The notes beneath the pieces are model-generated. The model did not search any database. It was given only the letters and a program-made list of their open reading frames with translations, and was not told the origin of the DNA. A stretch of DNA of 64,000 bases from Pisolithus tinctorius (lineage: Eukaryota; Basidiomycota; Agaricomycetes; Boletales; Pisolithaceae), in contig JANFAH010000039.1 in NCBI GenBank assembly GCA_024663395.1, positions 419,501 through 483,500 on the forward strand, given 5' to 3'. The position numbers were made by a program, and so were the translations under genes. Shown here in pieces: positions 22,541-35,351 of this stretch. Position 1 is the stretch's first letter. Each line of letters opens with the position of its first letter.

Positions 22541-22839
22541 ATATCCTAGAATGAGAAGAAGAACAAGATGAATTGCCATTGACTGGTACATACTTGTGAT
22601 GAAACACAGACCCTGCCAGGCACTGTTCATCCTCCACTACGATTCATACATCATGAAAAACAAGATCCTATATATAAAGAAAATTTGTCAGCATACATGA
22701 GTTGAGAACAAGGCCACTGACAGGCTGGCACTATGGAGTAGCAAGGGAGGCATAAGAACAACTGCCACTGATCAATACACAACTATAAAATGAATGTAGT
22801 CCTACAATGATCTATTGATGAATTGAATATGGTAGATGT

Positions 22840-23560
22840 TAGACAATATGGATTGGAACCACATTTGGATTAATGTTGGACTCACTCATGCACGTCTTGA
22901 CAATGTTGGGTTTCTAGCTTCATGACCTTGTCAATTGGTCATCAAGCTGTTTGGAAATGCATTCAGATTGGAAAACAATAAAAAATTATTGCCATGATGG
23001 CCGCTAAAAAGGTAGCAAGACCTAGATATGCTTAATTAATTAGATTAAACATGTACACAGAGTTAGTATGTGACCAACCTGTGTGTGGTGACAGGTATGT
23101 GATGTCATGGGTTATAGGGACCTGCAGACATAATGGTCCTGGAGTATGTAGTCAGATTGATAACCAAGTAAGCAGCATACTTTGTGCTTATCTTTATTGA
23201 ATGCATGTCATAGTGTTGCTTCCTCAGGCATATGAATTTTATTATATCTTCATCTACACTCATATTATTGAAATTCTACAGTACTCATCAGTTTCACATT
23301 GATGGTCACATTGCACTGTCTTTGCAAAGACTACTATTAATATTGATGTAATTCTAATTCTAATACTATGGTGTCTAATGCTAAAGTGGTGGGCTGTGAG
23401 TGAAGAAGGTTAATAGATTGCTGAGTACTAAGAAGTGACAAGCAACTTGCCTGTAGGTGGTGGAAAGAAGGAAAAAGTGTTCATGAGAAATTTTGTTGTT
23501 GATATACTGAATGCAACTCATGCTCACATGCTCCCATTAGGTGGTGTAAGCTTACCACTG
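22840..23560 (+). repeat. Dispersed repeat R1, copy 1
   Basis: About 720 bp that recur in the same orientation at 26,685-27,357, inverted at 27,390-27,872, and partly at 46,380-47,060. Shared landmarks are GACAATATGGATTGGA at the left, GTGTGTGGTGACAGGTATG in the middle, and TGGTGTCTAATGCTAA with GTAGGTGGTGGAAAGA at the right. No recognisable coding content. Bases 22,541-22,839 have no feature. Confidence 0.75.
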
Positions 23561-23834
23561 ATATAACTGTGCCATGGAGGTTTCAATGTTATCATGTGCT
23601 CTAAAGAGTATTCCAAAGTGAAAATGTCATCATATTCATATGAGATGACATGCAAGATGGCATGCAGTCATCTAAACAATAGGGCATATAAGTGGGAATG
23701 CAGGTTATAGCTGTAAATTTGTGCAAGATGTACACATATGATAGATAGATTCTAGGCACAAAGGTACAAGTTATTGGGGTTGGCTGTATCCAGCACATTG
23801 ACTACTCACCTACAGTTCAAGTTGGACAGTTCAC

Positions 23835-24740
23835 TCAGGTGAGGAGCCTCTTCTTATCTTTTGCTGGTGCTTTGATGAAAGGTACTTGAGACAAAGGTGG
23901 ATCATATTGATAACAGGCCAACAGTGCTTGTAGTCCTTGAGTCATGGGAACCATTGCCTGGCCTAAAATGAGTGAGTAAATTCCCTCCAGACACAATAAA
24001 TAACCTACAATGCCTGTGACTTCCTGAACAGCCTTGAAATCCTGGTAGCTCCTGCTTTTCATTGTATCAAGATACTTCTTCACTGCAGTGTGGACAACTT
24101 GCTGCCAGGTCTTACCTTAGTTAATGAAGCACATCATCAAAGACATACATACCTTGAGTTTACACATCTCATCATCACTCCATCACAAGTGCTCCTCAAG
24201 GTTGTATCCACCCCTTCCTGGGCGGCCTACCTCACTGGGTGGTTTCCAAATTTTAGTGGTAAGCTCAATAGACTCGAGGCTGGTGAGTGAGGAGTCTGAC
24301 AGTGAAGGTGAAGATCATGGTTCCCCAAGCTGGCAAAACTGACTGTCTTTGGTGACTGAGGCAATTTGGGTGTATCCTGATCAGGCAACTGTGGCCAAGG
24401 CGATTTGGGTGTATCCTGAGTGGACATCTGACTGGACTGGGGTGACTGTGCCCTACATAGCTCCTTTCTATTCTCTAAAGAGGTCTGACAGCTCATGGGG
24501 CTCATTTCTTGCTCTGCTACCACAATGACACACCAGACCTGCTGATACACCATCTCTGCCTGCAAGGATAACAAGGGTAAAATTTCCACTGGGTGGGGAA
24601 CAAGGGGGGGAACAGATTGAGACCTTGTGTGTTGTGACCTGACAGGAGGCATGGGGATTTGGTTTGATTCAGTCACTGGGAGGAATTTATGAGAGTATTT
24701 ATGGGGTGGGCAGGTTGTTATTGTTACCTGCATCATTGTT
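23835..24740 (-). other. Decayed minus-strand coding remnants, Pro/Ser/Gln-rich
   Basis: A 169-codon open frame (24,736-24,227) has Ser/Pro/Gln-rich repeats around TPKSPWPQLPDQDTPKLPQ. A shorter frame (24,083-23,835) lies downstream. No domain is recognised. These may be remnants of the low-complexity part of a transposon protein lying between R1 copies. Confidence 0.25.
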
Positions 24741-25955
24741 TCTGATCAATCAATCATGATGGCATTCTCATTGTGTGGAGTTAGTTGCCTGGTTGCGAAC
24801 ACCATGCTTCTCTGTATTTTTCTTATTGGTTCATCCCTAATATAATGATTTATACCTTGATCTAACAACAGACATCCAATTGGCACCATGCACCAGGAAT
24901 GAACAATTTCTTTGACACTACTGATTCTGTTTGCCCCTGCTTCTGGCACATTATCTTAGATAGAACATAACATAGGAGGGTGGAGAAACAGACCTGGGTG
25001 GAATTGCAGGAGTCATCATTATGTGAGGGAGCACCTTTGGAAAGCTGTCAAGGAAGCACTAAGTAGAGACACAGTCAAGACAAAGGATGCCCTACCCTTA
25101 TTGTGCACCTCTGCATGATTCCAAAAGCTAAACCAATGGCATCTGCAGTTACACACTCAATATCATTGCAGAATTTCTCATCCATCAGTCCCTGGAAATC
25201 TGCTAAGTGGTGCCACACTATACTAATGATGCAGGCTTCAAGATTAACCAAAGACAACTGGGTATCTTGGAATGACATTCAATTGAGGCAAAATAGATTG
25301 AACAAAGTAGATACTCACTGCCTGAGCTAGCAGAAGACTGGATATTGGTATCTTGGAACAATGTTGAGTTGAGGCAAAGTGGATTGAGTGTAGTAACAAT
25401 ACTTACCAGTGTCAAGGGAAGGCAAGATTGCACTGCCAGAGGTAGCACTGAAATACTGTGTTGCTTGTGTAGAAGTACTGTTGCTCCCACTAACTGCTGC
25501 ATATGTTCATCAAAAATCAGGCATTCAAATTTCATTGTGCACCAGAGTTACCAGAAGCACCCCAGACCATCACACTGCATCGGACCAGCCAGGAGGAGTG
25601 CGAGCATGCAGATGGGGTGGATGCTGATAATGACGAACCAGGGCAATGCATGTAGGGATGGAGACAGTTGTGGGAACACTTCACATGATGAGTAGGTTCC
25701 ACCATGTGTGTGGTGAAAATTGGCTACTACAGGAGATGTTATATGGTAAGGTTGTTATTGTTGGCACAGGGCATTGCAGAAAACACACAAGACAATAGTT
25801 GTTGCCAGCATCATGCCTTGACCAAGATAACAAAGTCAAACCTAAATAAATATGAAATGAGAATCAAACATTCATAATGAAAACTATGCACACCAATTAT
25901 TGCCATCATCACCAAATGTTTGCATAGGTGATGTTTACATATGGTCTAGATAGTG
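24741..25955. other. CpG-depleted sequence without recognised gene
   Basis: Only short frames on both strands. A near-duplicate pair of phrases (GGTATCTTGGAATGACATTCAAT and its variant near 25,260 and 25,350, each followed by TTGAGGCAAA) shows a small local duplication of about 90 bp. Nothing else identified. Confidence 0.4.
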
Positions 25956-26258
25956 TTACTTTGCTACTTCCTCTATTGGGAGTTCAATGCCAAGGGCTGC
26001 ACCCCACACAAGTAATACAATGTACATACAGAACAAGCAAACTAACACACTGCAAAAACCTAGCATTGGGGATGGAATGAAGGAAGCCAAGTCTACCAGG
26101 TAGGTGAAAAAGAGCAGGGTGCAAAATGCCATGAAGCTGGAGGACAATGCAGACCAAATGCCAACTTTTGCACGAGGGACACCTGGTCTGGCACCTCGTA
26201 CAGGGATGTTTCTTGCACATATGCCTAATCCAGTCATGAATGCAGGTTGTAGAACCAC
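25956..26258 (-). other. Short open frame with two hydrophobic segments
   Basis: A 100-codon minus-strand frame contains two strongly hydrophobic stretches (around FMAFCTLLFFTYLVDLA and GFCSVLVCLFCMYIVLL) after an Arg/Pro-rich start. It could be a membrane-protein exon or chance. No family recognised. Bases 26,259-26,684 hold nothing recognised. Confidence 0.2.
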
Positions 26259-26684
26259 AGAATTTTACTCACAATGAGGAGGGTGACAGCCTGAACTTAT
26301 GAAGCAGCTTTCTGTTTGAGCAGGAAGCATGCTGAATCATTGACAGTCAGTTCAGTGTTCGCTACAGGGGTTTGGGGTTATCAACTCACACTAGTTGCAG
26401 GAGTAGGGACTGAATCTACCACAAGTCCCCCCCTCCTTGCACTATATATGGAAGGGACCTAACTCCTGGCTTGATACTAGCCTTATTTGTAATAGTGTAG
26501 ACCAACTTGACAACTGTGGGCTTTTGTTTTCACTCAAGGGAAGAGCTGTATTAATGGGAAGCATCATAGGAATGAGGTGAGTGCACCCATTGTCAGGTGC
26601 CATGAAGGGCAATATATATGCAATGCATTGACAGGTGGGGGGACTGCCACAAGGGCATGGGAAAAAACAAATGGGTGTTATTTT

Positions 26685-27872
26685 AGACAATATGGATTGG
26701 AGTCACATTTGGATTAAGGTTGAACTCACTCATGCACATCTTGACAACATTGGATTTCTGGCTTTGTGACCTTGACAATTGGTCATCAAGCTGTTTGGAA
26801 ACATGCATTCAGATTGAAAAACAATAAAAAATTGTCACCATGATGGCCACTAATTGGGTAGGAAGGCCTAGATATGCATAAATGATTAAATTAAGCATGT
26901 ATGCCAAGTTAGTATGCAACCAACCTGTGTGTGGTGACAGGTATGCAATGTCATGGGTTACAGGGACCTGCACAGACATAATGGTCCTGGGGTATATAGT
27001 CAGATTGATAACCAAGTAAACAGTGTACACTGTGCTTATCTTTATTGAATGCACATATGCAATTTTATTATATCTTCATCTACACTCATACTAAAGATTA
27101 TTCAGCTCATGTCAAATGTTTAACTTTTGCATTGACAGTTGCATTGCACCATCATTGCAGACTACTATCAATATTGATGTAAATCTAATTCTAATGCTAT
27201 GGTGTCTAATGCTAAGTGGTGGGCTGTGAGTGAAGACGGTTAATAGAATGCTGAGTATTGAGAAGCGATGACTTACCTGTAGGTGGTGGAAAGAGGGAAA
27301 AGGTGTTCATGAGAAAAGTTGTTGTTGATATACTGAACACAACTCACAATCATGTGGTAGCCACTTAAGCAAAGATGGGTCACCACTTAACACAAGCACA
27401 TGATCATGAGTTGTGTTCAGTATATCAACAACAACTTTTCTCATGAACACCTTTTCCCTCTTTCCACCACCTACAGGTAAGTCATTGCTTCTCAATACTT
27501 GGCATTCTATTAACCATCTTCGCTTGCAGCCCACCACTTTAGCATTAGACACCATAGCATTAGAATTAGATTTACATCAATATTGATAGTAGTCTGCAAT
27601 GATGGTGCAATGCAACTGTCAATGCAAAACCTAAACTTCAAATGATTGATATTGACAGTAGTTCATACTGTGGCTGTCATCAATTTAAACATTCAACATG
27701 AGCTGAACAATCCTATAATACAAGTGTAGATGTAGATGAAGATATAATAAAGTTGGGTATACATGAGGCAATGGCTTGGAAGCAATGATATGAAGTGCAT
27801 TCCATGAAGATAAGCGCAGTGTATGCTGCTTACTCGGTTATCGATCTGACTACATACCCCTAGACCATTCTT
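26685..27872. repeat. Repeat R1 in head-to-head arrangement (palindrome centred near 27,375)
   Basis: R1 copy 2 (26,685-27,357, plus) is followed after about 30 bp by R1 copy 3 (27,390-27,872, minus). They share the inner end AACACAACTCA..ATCATGTG. The arms match over roughly 370-480 bp, and the left copy extends further outward. A large inverted repeat like this can form a hairpin. Confidence 0.75.
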
Positions 27873-28445
27873 CCATCCTGTTGTCCACATCAAAAGACAC
27901 TGTTGTTTGTCCTATTGTCCAGGACAATAGCAGTTCTGCTTGCTGAGCTTAGTGCCCCCCCCTCAAATAGCAGAAATTGTCACCTTATATTGCTTTGTTA
28001 GTACTTCCCCCCTCACTAGTTACTTCCAGCTCTTTCAACAACACCCCTGCTATCAATGGAACCAAAGGTTGAAATCACCCCTGCTCTCCTCAATGACAAG
28101 GCTTTCACCTTTCTTGAGAGGTTTGCATGCAATGATGTCACTGACACCTCCCTTCTATTCAATGTTGAAATTGAGCTTGCCGTTGCAGGTATCACCTTCA
28201 AATTGGAGGAATGGATAGACCTGATCGATATCATCATATTGAATCTGAAGGGCATAGGGATAAATGCCATCAAGGCTGTGTGGGAGCTCACACAAGCTAA
28301 GGTAGTCTCAGTAGTTCCCCTGTTGGAAGATGCTGCCACATGGCAGTTGGTTTTGCATTGGGCAACTGATGATAGCCTCTCCTTCGCCAATTTCTTGACA
28401 GAGATGGAGAAATTTGGCAACAGGTACCAGTTTGATGAGTGGAAG

Positions 28446-29179
28446 TGTCAAGTCTGGGCCTACTCCAACCAACGCTGATGCTATATAAGGTCTAGAGAGG
28501 GGTTCAGAAGCAAGTCCAACACAAGAGAGCAGAACTCTGACTAGCAGAGTGTCGGCAGGAATGAAGTCTGCTGAGGCAAAGGTGGAGTGGAGTGAGGGCA
28601 TCGGGTTTAGCTCATGTGCTACCCCCTTGCACAATCTCAGCCCTCATATTTCAGAGGGAGAGTACAGATGGAGTGTCAGAGGTAACTCTGACAGACAGAG
28701 GTCAGAGACAGAAGGAGTAGGAACTAAGTTGATATTCATACTGAGGAATGGTGGAGTATGATACATGCTTTTATACTACTATGGAGGTACAGTAACCAGA
28801 ATTGGAACTGACATACAGAGACTCATAAATTTTCAAGTAAAACTTCCCAGACAATGAATGAAGGGTAGACAGAGGACATATGAGCAGGTAACATAAAATG
28901 TCCAGAAAAGGAAACAGTCCAGGCACTGGACCATGTGGTGCACATGCTGTGGAGTACCTGACTGCATGCTGTCAGGGAGAAGTCTGAAGGTAGTCACATG
29001 ACCCCTCAGAGAACAGTCTGCTTGGTCCAGTAGGAGAGCAACACAAGTCCAACAGCAGTCAGAGTGGATATGGCTCATAACTGACAGAAGTTGGGTGGAG
29101 TTGGTGTGGAGTGAGTGAATGACTGGCAGAAGATGGTGCAGAGTGAGTGAGGACCTAGAGTGAATGCATGGTTATGACA
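28446..29179 (-). mobile_element. Solo LTR of the chromovirus family
   Basis: 734 bp, from TGTCAAGTC to GGTTATGACA, so it has TG...CA ends and short inverted termini. It is flanked by a 5-bp target duplication GGAAG (28,441-28,445 and 29,180-29,184). It matches the two LTRs of the full element at 36,017-44,123. Orientation follows the pol sense of that element (minus). Confidence 0.9.
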
Positions 29180-30932
29180 GGAAGTCCATCTTTGACCAAG
29201 TATTCAAAGCATCTTGGGAGGGTACTGCTGTTGAGGTTGTTAGGGCAGCCATGGCTGAGCATGGTGTCGCTGAGCCTTCTAGTAAGTAGATCTTTAAATC
29301 CTCATGATTTACTGACATCCTCCAGGTGCATGCAATGCCCCCCCTGCTCAGGCTTCTTCCTCCTGTAAGTAAACTCCTCAAAGAAATTTCATAAACCAAT
29401 TCATACTGTATCTTGCAGGTGATGTCTCCCATGTGGTCCTCTCCCCCCAAGCTCCTTCATCGCAGACTTGTAAGCTAATGTTCACCTTCAGTTTTGGATC
29501 CCTCACTAACCACTCAATCAGGCAAAAGCTTGCGCAGATCCCACTGCTCTCTATGCCCAGCAAAGTGTCCAAGAATGAGCAAGTCTGCTTCCTGATATCT
29601 GGATATTTCTGCATGGGAGGACAAAGAGGAAGATGAACTAGATGATGAAGCTAACCATTGTCCAAGGGTGACTGAGATAGCTCTGTCAGGGTGTGCAAAT
29701 TTAACTCAACAGCTTGAAAGCCTTTTTCATTGCTATGGTGGTGAGGGGAGTGCAGAAGGGTCAAGGGCGAAGGCACATCAGCAGGGCCCAGTTCACAGTG
29801 TCAAAGATTGTATGGAGGTGGGTACAAATTGGACTCAGCCAAGAGTATTCAAGGTCATGCTGCCCTCTGGTATGTCCTGTCTCCTCTTCACTCCTTTGCT
29901 TGGGAACTCACCTGGTCTCCATTAGCTTGTTCTGCAGGATTCGTCCTCCAGCACTTCAAGCTGGAAGGCCTGAAATGCAAGACTTTCCATTTGGTCCCTC
30001 ACCACATTTATGTGGAAGCTCCCAGCATGCAAGATGTCTGACTCAGGCTTCCCCCTTCACATGCCAATCTTGTCCCACAGATCGTGCCAGTACCAATGGA
30101 AGAAATGGAACCCTTTGCACAGCCTAGTGACATACCTGTTCACTCTTGGGTTCACTTGTTAACAAGTGGTCTCAAGAATGAAATTGCCTATGTAAAGTGC
30201 ATTGAAGGCAACTTGGTGTACCTTCTTGTCATTCCTTGGAATTTGCCCTACATCTCCAGTGGCGAGAACTCTATGGCCCACTGTGAGCTTTTTGATGTGG
30301 ACCTGGCCCACCAACATGGCCTGGAGGTAATCCTTACCCTGAGTCCAGAGGGGTGTACTATTACCCACTGCCTCTGGTCTCAGTACCACTGTGGCCTTCT
30401 TCACAGGTGTTTTCAGAGGCCTAACATTGAGCTGGTGAGCCTGCCTACTCCTGAGCAAATTGCATGGTTCGTTGTGTTGGATGTGGATCCCACTTTGGTT
30501 GCATGTACCTTGACTTGTTTCTCTGCTCAAAGGTGGCAGGTAGGAGATTGTGGCAAGATTCAGGCCAGGGAGTTTGTCAACAAGGTAGCATACATTGCAA
30601 TGGACATCCAAGGTGAATCAGTGATTGTTTGTTTGGATAATCCTACTCCAGAATTGCCTACATCTCTGGAGATTTCAATTCATGACTCCAAATGCAAGTT
30701 TCGCAGTGGTGATTCAGTAGATGTCATTGCTGGCCCTCATCATGGCTTTGAGGGCATGTTCAGGGTATTTGGAGTAAAATCCTTTGCTAATGCTTGCTCA
30801 TAGATGGACATCCCTACAATCTTCCTAGCATCACACAGAGTGCTGCTGAGCTATCCCAACCAAGACCCCCACAATCAACTGTGATGCCATCCCCCAGTTG
30901 AAGAGCACTTCATAGAGCCTGGGGATGCAGTA

Positions 30933-32505
30933 CAGTGAGGGACAAAAGTATTGCAATGTTTGTGAGGTGTGACTTGTTGCTGATGTAGCTCAGGCTATTC
31001 TGCACAGATAAACATGATACCTATACCATTGGAAAGGGGTGACTCTAAGCTTTCCAGAGCACTAGGGCTCAGTCCAAATAAAGCAATACATGCTGAGATA
31101 CACCCTATTCTTTCCAAAACATGCATTGCAATGCTTTTGTCCCTGACTGGTGAAATCATGAAATGTGACCTTTTGATGGGATTGAGGGCATGGAGGATGG
31201 GAAAAAATGATTACATAATAAACCACATGATCATCCAGATGATTTGTCAGCATGTAAACAATGACAAACATTGGACTTGTACCATTAATTCTCCCTCTTT
31301 TACCACAACTCATGAAATCATCTCTCTAGCTCACATGGTCATTTTCTCAAGGAATTCTTATCAAATACTGGTGGTCACCACAGTTCCATCATTATAACAT
31401 GCTCTCAGAACCATCAGTCCCTTAAAAAACCTGCTGTCAGTCATTTCCTGGACTGTTTCCTCCCCCATGCCTGATGTGTTCTGGGACTAATCAGTACTTG
31501 GAAGGCTGAACATGTTATGGAGGTCAATCTGGCACTTCAGAGCATGATGTACAAACCAGTCCCCTCTCAACCAATGCATTTCTGGCACAGGAACACTGAT
31601 ATGGAAGTTGGGGTGAGACAAGACCTCCTTGTGCTCTGAGCACCATAAGTGGGTTCACTAGATCTTGCTCTGATCTGAACTGTAGATGACTGGGGAAGGA
31701 TTATTTGGTCATATGTGACCAAAGGCAATATTCAGGGCCAGATGGAAGCACAGGATTCTGCTCCATGGCAGTTCAGTAGCATATCCTTCTGATGACACCC
31801 AGGGGTAAAGAGGATTTTGTCTTGCCCTAACTTCCATACCACTGTCCCTGTGCCAGAAATGCATTGGTTGAGAGGGGGATAGTTTGTCCATCATGTTCTG
31901 AAGTGCCAGATTGACCTCCATAACATGTTCAGCCTTCCAAGTACTGATTAGTCCCAGAACACATCAGGCATGGGGGAGGAAACAGTCCAGGAAATGACTG
32001 ACAGCAGGTTTTTTAAGGGACTGATGGTTCTGAGAGCATGTTATAATGATGGAACTGTGGTGACCACCAGTATTTGATAAGAATTCCTTGAGAAAATGAC
32101 CATGTGAGCTAGAGAGATGATTTCATGAGTTGTGGTAAAAGAGGGAGAATTAATGGTACAAGTCCAATGTTTGTCATTGTTTACATGCTGACAAATCATC
32201 TGGATGATCATGTGGTTTATTATGTAATCATTTTTTCCCATCCTCCATGCCCTCAATCCCATCAAAAGGTCACATTTCATGATTTCACCAGTCAGGGACA
32301 AAAGCATTGCAATGCATGTTTTGGAAAGAATAGGGTGTATCTCAGCATGTATTGCTTTATTTGGACTGAGCCCTAGTGCTCTGGAAAGCTTAGAGTCACC
32401 CCTTTCCAATGGTATAGGTATCATGTTTATCTGTGCAGAATAGCCTGAGCTACATCAGCAACAAGTCACACCTCACAAACATTGCAATACTTTTGTCCCT
32501 CACTG
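30933..32505. mobile_element. Palindromic Tc1/mariner-like foldback element, copy 1
   Basis: 1,573 bp bounded by inverted ends CAGTGAGGGACAAAAGTATT and flanked by TA on both sides (30,931-30,932 and 32,506-32,507), the target duplication of Tc1/mariner elements. The two arms, about 700 bp each, are nearly identical inverted repeats around a centre near 31,720. No transposase is encoded: the only longer frames are mirror images (31,014-31,397 plus and 32,041-32,424 minus, 127 identical codons). It must be mobilised by an enzyme from elsewhere. Confidence 0.88.
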
Positions 32506-33299
32506 TATGTATCATCAGTGGACCCTACAGGGGCCTTGCAGGCCAAGTGCAATATTTCTCCCACAGCCTCAGACAAATATGGGTCATGCAGCACATTGAA
32601 AAGGCATTCAATGATGAAGATGCCAAGGGGGACAAAGGCAAGTCCAAGGCTCAAGTACCAGAGGTTCCCAGTAAGGACAGTGACAGTGATGGGGCTGATG
32701 ATGAGGGGGTGATCATTGTCAGCTTGGACAATGTCCAAGTGACAGCATGACCAATGCTGCAGTTCTCGAAGGAGAAGGGGTGGGATGTTTCTAAAGGTGA
32801 CCTAATACAAGTCATACAGGGTCCTGCTGTAGATGTTGAAGGAATTGTTCGCAGTGTTGACCTGATCACTGCAACCCTTACACTGGAGTCTGAAGACAGT
32901 CCATGGGTATGTGGTTCTACTTTGCCTGTCATCCCATCTCTAAAGGCATCATAGCACAACATCCCTATTAATTTCTGCACTAAACTAAGGGACTACTCCC
33001 TTTGTGATGCAGAACAACATATTGGATGTGAAGTATGGATCATCTCAGGTCCAAATAAGGGATACAGTGGGACACTGCGATCAGTAGGCTGAACTTCATG
33101 CACAGTTGCAATCCATTCTGGTGCCATGATGTTCAAAAATACTGCAGTCACCTCCAGGTTAGTCACTTCATTGCTAGGGGTCATGTGCTGATATTTCCTT
33201 TTTAGATTTGGCATCTTGCTTGATGGGACACCACTAGGTCCCTCACACTGTGAGTCAAAGTGTGGAAAGCTGGTATAAACCAACCACAACCAACACCAA

Positions 33300-34080
33300 A
33301 GACAAATATGAGTGAGTGGTGGTTTACCTCCACAGAACCTGGAGGGCAGAGAAACCTAAAGTGGGGGAGACTTCAAGTGGGGGTGCTCCTGGCACAAGTC
33401 ATCGACAAGTTACACAGGAGAGGATGAATGAATGCTGATTGAGAAGGGGATGCTGAACAGAGCAGGGGTGTTCAGCTGAAAGGACTTGGGAGTAATGGAC
33501 TTTGATAGAATATGCTCCTGGCACAAGTCAATGACAAGTTATGCAGGAGTGGACAAATGACTAAGCAAGAGGTTGCTGACTAAGCACTGATGATTACTGC
33601 TGATGGTGAATAGAGGTAGATAGACCCTTGATGGTGCCTCAACTACCAATGATATGAATGAAGACAGATAGACTCTTCCAAATGAGCCTCAACTGTTGAC
33701 AACGAGATATGCTGAGCTGAGCTGAACTGACTGCTGAGTGACTTCTTGATTGCTTGGGGTGTAGCTAAGTACATGGGGGTTTATATACTGTGGGGGGAGC
33801 ACTGCTTGTGACAAACAAGGCACAAACACTTGGTAAGTAATGAGTAAGGACTGAGCAATCATGATGAGTAAGTGAGAAATGAAAAGTAAGCAAGCAAAGA
33901 AGATTGGTAAGTATTGGCAATGAACAAGTCAAGGATAGTCAAAATATCACAGAATGAGTCAAATGGAGTCAGAAACTGAGTAAGCACACTGATATCACAT
34001 TAGGGGGTGGCGATGCAAGTCAGATCTCAGCAGAGACATCTCTAGATCCAAAGATGGCATGACAGATGGATGGTGTTTCC
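33300..34080. repeat. LTR-like non-coding region with internal duplication
   Basis: The phrase TGCTCCTGGCACAAGTCAATG recurs at about 33,386 and 33,511 (spacing 125 bp). The phrase GATAGAC....GCCTCAACT recurs at 33,610 and 33,670. A TATA-like TTTATATACTG (33,780) and a GGGGGTGG tract (34,003-34,010) resemble LTR and tract features, but I cannot define both ends or a target duplication. Confidence 0.3.
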
Positions 34081-35340
34081 AGATAGGGAAGTATTAATTC
34101 CAGAATTGAAGGGCATGAGTCAGGCATCAAAGGGGCTAGGGCATTGGGGGTCTGTGGGGAAATGGGAGCATAAGTGATCGTGTCTCCCACCCTTTCATCC
34201 TCTCAGTGAAGTTAACAAAAACTTCATGAATGGGGCTCTGATGGAGGAGGAGGAGAAGGGGGGACGTCCTCTGCTGGATCTTGCAGTAAGAAGGCAAGAT
34301 GCATGTCATACTCATCATGAATGCAATCAGGGAGGCTGGAGAACAGTAGATTATACTGCAGCTGTCACAATGCAGGAAGAATGATGGACGAGACTGGGAT
34401 AAAGACAGTGCAGGGAGCAGGGAGGAACAATCCATATGCTTCATCAACTGGGGAGACCAAAACAACCACATAAGACCTTTCTAACTGAGTGACAGACCTG
34501 AGGCAACCAAAGAATGTCCTTCTGGAAGTCATACTGACAAGGAGAACATGCTGACCAAGCTGCATGGGATGAGACAGGGCTGACAACGATGGGATGAACC
34601 AGGGGGCTTCAGGATGGAAGCTGGTGGGAATGCCTAGTAGATATACATAGCCACTGTCTCTGGCAAATGAGACAAGCAAGACAATTGATGAAGAGGCAGC
34701 CATGATTGATGGACTTAGCAAAATGAGCATCTGATGGATGGAGTGCTGTAGAAATGTGTAGGGTGCAAGGATGCTCTCCAAATTTGGAGGGCAGAATTGC
34801 GTGGCTGAGCACTTTAAGCGAGTGTGAGAATGGAGTCAATATCTTTGGAAATGGCAGAGATATGATGAAAACCAGAATGCCATACACAGGCACTAAAAAC
34901 CTTTAATGCATGCTTAACTCATCTCTTTAGCACTGATGACTTGTTCTTGTGTGAAGGATGACTGCTCACGTCCAGCAGTCTTTCTATGCATGAGGCCTTT
35001 AGTCTTCATCTGCATGGCATGGGCATTGCATGCAACTCGTTGATGAGTTAGGCAGAGTCAGCTGTAACCATGTCCACAACACCTTTGGTGTGTGACAGCA
35101 CTTGGCAGCATTCAACCATATGCAACAGGGGTGTTTCATAACTCAATCTCAATGTCACAGCACCACTCTGCCTCTGCTGCTGAGTGAAAATCCCTCAGTG
35201 GATCCAGGTCCAAGCAACCCCTGGGTCACCACTCCCAATGATATCAATCTGCAACATCACAGTGAGCAGGAGTGACAAACCATTGACTACAGTATGTCAA
35301 TTCTCTCCCCCCTCTTGCTACACATTCTCTTGACTTTGTT
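34081..35340. other. Decayed coding remnants, unidentified
   Basis: Minus-strand frames between 34,893 and 34,136 can be joined into a Ser/Leu/Pro-rich stretch (for example LLSPSIMAASSSIVLLVSFA), with no family recognised. It sits between two SPT5-like segments and so is probably another insertion. Bases 34,900-35,340 have nothing recognisable. Confidence 0.25.
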
Positions 35341-35351
35341 GTTTAGGATGC

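Larger units (their letters stand above)
28056..33260 (+). pseudogene. SPT5-like KOW-repeat gene, decayed and split by two insertions
   Basis: The first frame (28,056-28,445) ends in YQFDEW and resumes after a solo LTR at 29,185 with SIFDQVFKASWEG. Further on, a 239-codon frame (30,084-30,803) contains SWVHLLTSGLKNEIAYVKCI and a KOW-type segment KFRSGDSVDVIAGPHHGFEG. A KOW unit reading VEEHFIEPGDAV is cut at 30,932 by a foldback element and continues at 32,506 as CIISGPYRGLAGQV. Two more KOW units follow: KGDLIQVIQGPAVDVEGIVRS (near 32,800) and CEVWIISGPNKGYSGTLRS (near 33,040). SPT5 KOW domains bind RNA polymerase II and nucleic acid; SPT5-like copies are common in mushroom repeats. Stops and frame changes make this copy non-functional. 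Confidence 0.6.

Noticed and set aside
22700..23230. Search for the second CACTA terminus (TAGTG end) beyond the Tnp2 start
   Set aside because: Only isolated TAGTG words were seen, with none matching the extended terminus at 18,000.
31014..32424. Two identical 127-codon open frames on opposite strands
   Set aside because: They are mirror images created by the palindromic arms of the foldback element, have no transposase motifs, and recur truncated in the second element copy.
34136..34893. Minus-strand hydrophobic Ser/Leu frames as a membrane transporter
   Set aside because: No transporter motif; frames are short, shifted and lie in decayed CpG-poor sequence.
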